Shown one piece after another: positions 58,530-64,000 of a DNA stretch of 64,000 bases; position 1 is the first letter of the stretch, and each line of letters starts with the position of its first letter. The stretch is taken from the NCBI GenBank assembly GCA_013399115.1, contig VXAA01001113.1, positions 204,381 through 268,380 on the forward strand, read 5' to 3'. Under the pieces are notes generated by a model. It was given only the letters and a program-made list of their open reading frames with translations. It had not been told where the DNA came from and did not search any database. The position numbers and the translations under genes were made by a program. The stretch comes from Anseranas semipalmata (lineage: Eukaryota; Chordata; Aves; Anseriformes; Anseranatidae).

Positions 58530-58740
58530 AGTAGGACACTCTGCTATTAAGGCTCTGGGTTTGGATTCTGGAGGTCTGGGTTTTGTCCATCTCTCTCTCA
58601 TGTATCTTCTGGATGAGTTTGCACAGGGGAGCTAGTTCTTCTGAACAATTTGTCCCTCGGAACAGGAGGCTTAACAACACTGCAGTGAAGTTTTCAGGAA
58701 ATACTTATTAAAGTTCATGGGGATACTGTGTTATCTGTGG
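58530..58740 (+). mobile_element. possible MIR-like SINE relic
   Basis: The segment 'ctgggtttggattctggagg' followed by 'tctgggttttgtcc' (58554-58589) resembles the MIR head and core (GGACTGGGAGTCAGGAGACCTGGGTTC). The tail part is more doubtful. Confidence 0.4.
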
Positions 58741-60919
58741 CCACGTGAATATATCTATATTGAGAATAAGAGCGTATGGTTGACTGACCTATTGGGCCAC
58801 CTATAGCTGGCTGTACATGTGTAAAAACAGAGGTTTCAGTATCCTGTCATTTCTAAGGAAACAGCAAATGAGAAATTTCGTTCACCTCAGCCACTTATGT
58901 GCAACACTTTATTCAGTCACTAGAGCTAACGGGACCAGAGCTGGGTCTCTCCATCAGTCTTCTGAAATAACCATTGCCTCAGTCAACAGGAGAGGGTAAA
59001 TCCCATGCTGTAAATTATGTTTCAAACACTGTGCACAGTGCATTACTGTAGATAGACTGACATTTTTGTGTTCTGGTTAAAAAAAAAAAAAAGGCAAAAC
59101 AAAACCCTGTTCTTTAGCATTTAATTGAATACATTATTAATGCTTTTTACCAAAATTAAAATTTATTGAGAGAATTCTGTGGGTATATACTAGCCTGGAT
59201 AAAGGTTATTCTTTGTTTCCTATTCATCCCCCAGTTGTAAACTCAGCAGTCCTCTAAGAGACGATATCAATTAATATCGTAAGCAGTATTTAGTTAGGGA
59301 CTGTTTCAAATGCCACATCATTAACTAGCATATTAAATCTGCAAATTTCCTTTCACCCAATAATTTTATAATTCTGTCAGAGAAAGTAGTCTTTCATGGT
59401 ATAATTCCTTCCTCCCCTTTGCATTCATTCCCTGCTGCTTGCCACCCATAATGTGGTGCATTTTACGGTACTTTTATTTTTTCCCCTGCTTCTGTGCATG
59501 AGGTTCTGATCAGAAAGACTGGACTGGTTCTGGCCTCAGAATAATCATTGTGTGGGCTACTAATGAGTGAACTTGTCCCCTTCTTCCTGCAGACCTGCAG
59601 GTGATCTGAATGAGTATTCAGAGGTGGAAGATGCCATGTCCCTTCTGCCAACAGCTGGCACCTTTAGGCTCAGATTTTCTAAAGACAGTGGATACCAAAC
59701 TCTGAGAGGACTTCTCTTAATTACACAGTAAAGCCTTCCAAGGTAGGTGGCCTTCCTACGCTCTTGCCATTGGAAAAAGAATGAAGAGACAATTTAGTGG
59801 ATGTGTGATCACCACATGGAAGACCTACAGCTATTTTTGGAAACGTCTTTGCTAAGGTGTTAGCCCAGTTTTCATTTTGATTTGCATTGGTGGAGGTCAG
59901 TTGTTGAAATGGAAACTGGGATGCTTGTCTGCTTCTGATACAACACTGGCATTGTTTCTTCTCCAGTCACACTCCATTGGTATAGTGTTGGATTTCTGGC
60001 CTCTGTGTGTGGTGGACTTGGCCAAGGAAGGTTGTTTAAAGAGGACTGTAAGACAAGCTCCAGTGCATCAGTTCAGCTACCCTGTGTGACGGTTGGTGCT
60101 TATGAACACTTAGGGTAAGAGCATAAAGTACAAGGGAGACATAAAGAGATAATTTCTTATATTTCCTGGAGTGGAATGGATCTGATTAAATAAACATCTT
60201 TGTCAAAACAAATTGAGAATAAATTGAGTCAGTAAATGGAGAGCTAGTCAACACAGACAGTGGAGTTCAGGCCATGATTCATCTGATCCCGAAGCAGACT
60301 TATAAAAAGGTCAGGTGACTCACTCCTTAAAAACGGTTGTATCTCTCCATTAATTATAAAGACAACCTGCTTTGACTTGTTCAGCCTTGAATTTGTATAC
60401 AGACACAGCTGTATGACCTGAGCCAAACTCAAGCTGGCTGGTTACCTCTTGGAACTGGACAGGTGCAGAGGAATTGTTTTCCTCGTAGATATGCAGCTGG
60501 TGGAAGATGACTGGGATAGCATGGCTTCAGGTATTTGGTCATCCTGAAGACACTTTCTTACCAATTTTCTTTCTGAGGGAGAGGAAAACATTTGGAGCAA
60601 ACATCTCTGATACTCTTTGGTTATTGCCAGAATATTTTATCTCTCCAGGATGTCCTCTGGATCCTGGATAAACTTTGAATCTGGTTCTTTTGAATTTTGG
60701 AGGTCAGTTCTCTAGGCCCAAATTCCCACTGCTGCTCTGTCCCAGACACACAAATCTAGAGATTATCTCTCTCTCCTCTCCCTCCTCCCTCTTTTTTTTT
60801 TTTTTCTACACAGACAAAGTTTTACAACAACCATCTTTCTTCTTTTTTTTTTTTTTTTTGGATTGCAAAGGTCTGGGATCTTGAAAAGCCAAACGATATG
60901 ATAAGATTACCACTGTTCT
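58741..60919. other. unassigned non-coding DNA with T runs
   Basis: No gene recognised. An A14 run lies at 59079-59092, and two T runs (T14 at 60792-60805, T17 at 60843-60859) lie 37 bases apart. Confidence 0.6.
60792..60859 (+). repeat. two poly-T tracts
   Basis: T14 and T17 runs with 37 bases between them, just before the antisense CR1 relic at 60.9 kb. Confidence 0.85.
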
Positions 60920-61460
60920 GGAGTTAAATCTTAGAAGAACATTATCCAGTCCATAACTCTGCAACATCTCTACAGGAGTGTTATGGGAGACTGTTGAAAC
61001 CCTTGTTAAAGTCAAGGTAAATCACATCCACTGCTCTCTCTGTGTAAATCACATCACTGCCCTCCTTGGAGCTAGTCGCATCATCAGGTTGGTCATGCAT
61101 GACTTGCATTTGACAAATTCATTCTGTCTGTTCTTAGTGAGTTTCATCTTTCATGTTTCTGTACAGAGTATCCAGAAGGATTTGCTTTGCAACCTTTCCA
61201 GAGAATAAGGATAAGCTGACTGGCCTGTAGCTACATGGATCCTCCTTTTTGCTTCTCTTGAAGCTGGTAGTGATATTTGCCTTTTTCCAGAAATCAGAAA
61301 ATCCTGTGATTGCCTTGACCTTTCATGTATGCTAGAGAATGGCCTCACCATGACCCTGGAGAGCTTTCCCAGCACCTTCAGTTGCATGGGCTCATGGACT
61401 TGCCTTCATCTTATTTGCTTAGGTTGTATCTAATGCTGGCTCCCTCTACCTTGTGTACAG
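60920..61460 (-). mobile_element. old CR1 LINE relic, antisense
   Basis: Minus-strand translation of about 60980-61023 gives VIYLDFNKGFNSLP, which corresponds to RT motif A ([15 protein letters not shown]), with the first catalytic Asp kept and the rest worn. Further right, 61095-61125 (equivalent to the antisense SLTNLISF region) and 61200-61290 ('gctgactggcctgtagctac' then 'ggatcctcc') continue upstream into ORF2 in the correct order. The frame is interrupted. It is intermediate in age: older than the 41.4-kb copy, clearer than the 0.6-kb relic. Confidence 0.82.
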
Positions 61461-61934
61461 GGATCTGGAATGCCTGATGGTGAATATTATGAGTAAATAG
61501 GAAGCAAAGAGAGCACCAATTAGAACGATTTTATTACCTAATATATGGGATAGAAAGCGGAGAGACAGTTGCCCCAGCGGGTAGCTTCTTTTCTCCTATT
61601 CCTAGCAAAGTTCCTCCCCTCTTCATTGCCATCACTAACATCACTCCCCTGCATGAAATATACAAGTCAAAAATAAACTGCTCTGCTGTATGAAATAAAT
61701 AAATAAAGGTAGTAAAATGAAAGAGAGAAGATCCCCACCATGAAAAATACATTGCCTGTAAGTGAGGAACAAGCTGCTCCACGAGTAAGCCGAACCACTC
61801 CAGCAATATTTCACTCTTCCTGGTGAATGCTTCAGACAACAGAGCTCGGGCAGGATCAGGATCAGCATGTAAATGAAAAGTTTGGCAGCCATGTGAGACT
61901 CAACAAGCAGAACTGCACAAAAGAAACAAAATAA

Positions 61935-61978
<44 letters not shown>

Positions 61979-62444
61979 CAAAACGAAAACCCCAGGCTGG
62001 ATCTATTTAGGTGAGTGACACTTCTAGGGTACCTGGTAAGGCCAGCTACTGTGTCCCAATGTGGCAACTTGAATGGGAGGAGGGATATCTGAAAGGCAAT
62101 AGCTTCTCCTTGCTGCGTGCATGGGGCTGCATTTCAAATGCTGATAGGGAGCCAAAATATTCTTTGGGCTAGTATCATTTCCAGCAGAAGCGGAGATGGC
62201 TTCACTGACCTCACCTGGGAAGATGCTTCATGATAACAAAGGTGAATTTGGCACATCCTGTTCTGTTTTATAACCAAATATGAGGGAACCCTTTGGATGA
62301 CAGGTGGGTAAGTAGTGCTACAAGTGTGGAAACAGACTATAGCCAGCCCTATGAATTATTCCTACAAGAGTTCAAGTTATTTTGGCCATAGGATGTTCCT
62401 TCTAAGGACAGTGGAAGACTGTGTATAATGGCTGGGGCTAGAAG
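61461..62444. other. unassigned non-coding DNA
   Basis: No gene recognised. It holds an (AAT)n microsatellite at 61939-61976 and a short (AAAT)n at about 61694-61707. Confidence 0.6.
61939..61976 (+). repeat. (TAA)n microsatellite
   Basis: About 12 to 13 perfect TAA units, a likely length-variable locus. Confidence 0.95.
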
Positions 62445-62640
62445 TGTACTAACATGCTGTGGATTCAGGGTGCTAAGTTAACAACCTGGAGACCTGGACC
62501 CAAGTCCCTTTTGAGTCAGGTTTTATTCATGACTTGTCTCTCTGTCTTCTCAGTCCCCTCTGTGAAACTCTTACTACTCAGCCCCACCATGAAGGTTAGG
62601 TACATAGTTAAAGATTATCAGGAGCATTCATATTCAAGTA
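62445..62640 (+). mobile_element. MIR-like SINE relic
   Basis: Blocks appear in MIR order. 'caacctggagacctggaccc' (62479-62498) is followed by 'aagtccc', then 'catgacttgtctctctgtct' and 'tctgtgaaactcttactact', then 'gaaggttaggtaca'. These correspond to the core, the TGTGACCTTGGGCAAG region (worn), CTCTGTGCCTCAG, CATCTGTAAAATGGG and GGxxTACCT. An open frame of 152 codons starts with an ATG inside it at 62454 but looks like a chance frame. Confidence 0.55.
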
Positions 62641-63537
62641 GTCACCAATTTACCAAGCCCAAGAGAGATGAGTCTGGTGGAAAGCACAAAAACATCCAAG
62701 CTTCAATGAAATTAACTGAGAAGGGAGGTGGTTTGGGCACCAAGACACCTAGGCTTTCTCCACCTAAGGTTTTATGCACTTGTGTAGCCTTATGTATGCA
62801 TGTAGCCCCTACGGAATTTAGTGAGAATATTGCATCTTGTAGTTCACTGGAAAAAACAAGGCTTTATGGTCCATCGGCACTCGGGAGCCTCTGTGAACTA
62901 CTCACAAAATAGGTGACACAATTGGTGACATAATTTTCTCTGACAGAAGACCATGCATTTCTGAATTGCAAACACCATACCTCCTACCTCCATTTCTTTC
63001 CCTTCTAAACATCTAATCCCTGCTTGGCATTGTGATAAAACCCTGTCCTGGTGACCATATCCCTGAAGGGAATTTTCTTTTTCTTCCCCTGGAGTCTATA
63101 AAGCTCTGTGCTTGATCACCTCACCCCACTTACTTCAGAAGCTGAGAACTTCAGGCTATCTTTCCAGAGACTTTCAAAATGAACAGCACAAAAGTGTCAT
63201 TTAATTAACAACTTGCCACCATCAGCAAGAGTTAGTTTTTGCACAGCCTAATTCATTTTGGAATTGGATATTTCTGTTACAAATAAGACAGCAGTGAACG
63301 TGATCTACAGCGCTTGTAAATTTTACTGGTAATAATTTTTAGTATTCTTTGGAAATCAATTCCAAGTTCTATTAGTTTACTTCCCTCCTCCCGCTACCCC
63401 ACCATTCAGATTTAGATCATGGTACTTGTAATAGTTTTAATCCATTACATGAATAATTCCAATTATCATTCCACATTTCTTTTATGCCATTTAATTTTTT
63501 TTACTGCCTTTTTTTTTTTTTCCTTTGAACCTCACAG
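62641..63537. other. unassigned non-coding DNA
   Basis: No gene recognised. Around 62790-62850 the sequence is loosely similar to old amniote inverted-repeat elements, but not enough to call. The right end is the pyrimidine tract of the exon-like block at 63538. Confidence 0.5.
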
Positions 63538-63632
63538 TAAAAAGATAGAGCCATCACCACGGCAAGTTAAGAAAGTGGATGCTAAGGAAGCTTTCAAGCC
63601 TGTCCAAGTATGGGCAAACCCAACTTTTCCAG
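63538..63632 (+). other. candidate internal coding exon, product unknown
   Basis: A strong splice-acceptor context precedes this block: T-rich tract about 63497-63526, then 'ctttgaacctcacag' ending at 63537. The block ends at CAG before GT at 63633-63634. It is 95 bases long with one open frame that enters with one base, reads 31 codons and leaves with one base. The peptide begins KKIEPSPRQVKKVDAKEAF and continues FKPVQVWANPTFP. It is lysine/proline-rich and less low-complexity than other frames in the window. The donor GTGCCT is weak. An alternative end at 63606 uses GTATGG. I do not recognise the protein. A chance combination remains possible, because the frame is also open upstream. Confidence 0.33.
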
Positions 63633-64000
63633 GTGCCTCTGTTCAGCTATCTCCATCTATCTTTCTCAGCCATCCTTCTGTCTGATCGTGACAATGTCTC
63701 TCTCGGTGCAGGTGCATGGGAAGTTTGCAGGTGGAGGGGATTGTCGGGGGGAAGGATATTGGACAAGCAGTGCTCCACCTGCTCTGCTTTCTCACAACAG
63801 GAGACCAGCCATGCGTGAAGAATGATAATTATCTGTTGTAAATCAAGAAAAGTCAGTTTGATGTACTGAATTTTTATTACCCCTCTATCTCTGTCTTTTT
63901 TTTTTTTTCCTCTTCTTTTTGGCAGGATTAATATTCATACATATGCATATGTATGGCAGAAGGAGGAAAAAAAACTTTTTAGTAAGACTGCAGGAAATTG
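63633..64000. other. unassigned non-coding DNA to window end
   Basis: If the block at 63538 is an exon, this is the start of its downstream intron. It contains a T12-13 pyrimidine run near 63897-63910. No second exon is recognisable before the window ends. Confidence 0.5.

Noticed and set aside
62454..62912. 152-codon plus-strand open frame starting with ATG
   Set aside because: This is the longest frame outside CR1. It begins inside a MIR-like relic, has no domain or family look, and a frame of this length is not surprising by chance in 64 kb. A protein search with no match would confirm the rejection.

Overview
The window looks like avian nuclear DNA from a gene-poor stretch, either intergenic or deep intronic. 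The main evidence is at least ten CR1 LINE copies. Most are 5'-truncated, as is typical of CR1, and several end in the 8-bp terminal repeat ATTCTATG/ATTCTGTG that marks avian CR1. At least four 3'-end types occur, which fits a neognath bird with several successive CR1 waves. I cannot name the species. There are no rRNAs, recognisable tRNAs, CRISPR arrays, operons or retroviral genes, and no protein-coding gene I can name.

Layout. At 0-10 kb there are two very old, mutated CR1/L3-like LINE bodies, about 580-2340 on the minus strand and 5440-7340 on the plus strand, separated by unassigned DNA. At 10-28 kb there are CR1 fragments at 10.0, 19.5, 23.0, 24.9 (minus) and 27.6 kb, an older antisense CR1 at 21.1 kb, and an unfilled 78-base gap inside a poly-A tract at 18.65 kb. 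At 28-41 kb the DNA is mostly unassigned, with two decayed LINE pieces at 31.5 and 32.7 kb. At 41-51 kb there is the best-preserved element, a CR1 at 41.39-42.64 kb with an open frame of about 379 codons. It is followed by a 22-base gap, shorter CR1 pieces at 43.4, 45.7, 46.8 and 50.6 kb, and MIR-like SINE relics. At 51-64 kb there is a C-homopolymer tract at 54 kb, old antisense LINE pieces at 54.5 and 60.9 kb, further SINE relics, microsatellites, and near the right edge (63.54-63.63 kb) the best exon-like candidate.

No set of genes works together here. The only recognisable protein-coding content is decayed or truncated LINE reverse transcriptase. The long open frames on the opposite strand of the CR1 copies are shadows. 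I looked for an undescribed system and did not find one. The items most worth checking are the exon-like block at 63.5 kb, the open CR1 frame at 41.4 kb, a 1-base N that hides about 200 bp of missing CR1 at 23.65 kb, the long ancient LINE relic at 0.6-2.3 kb, and a compositionally distinct unassigned block at 18.87-19.44 kb.

Repeat calls come from recognising CR1/MIR sequence by eye. Boundaries of old copies are accurate to tens of bases at best, and no library search was run.
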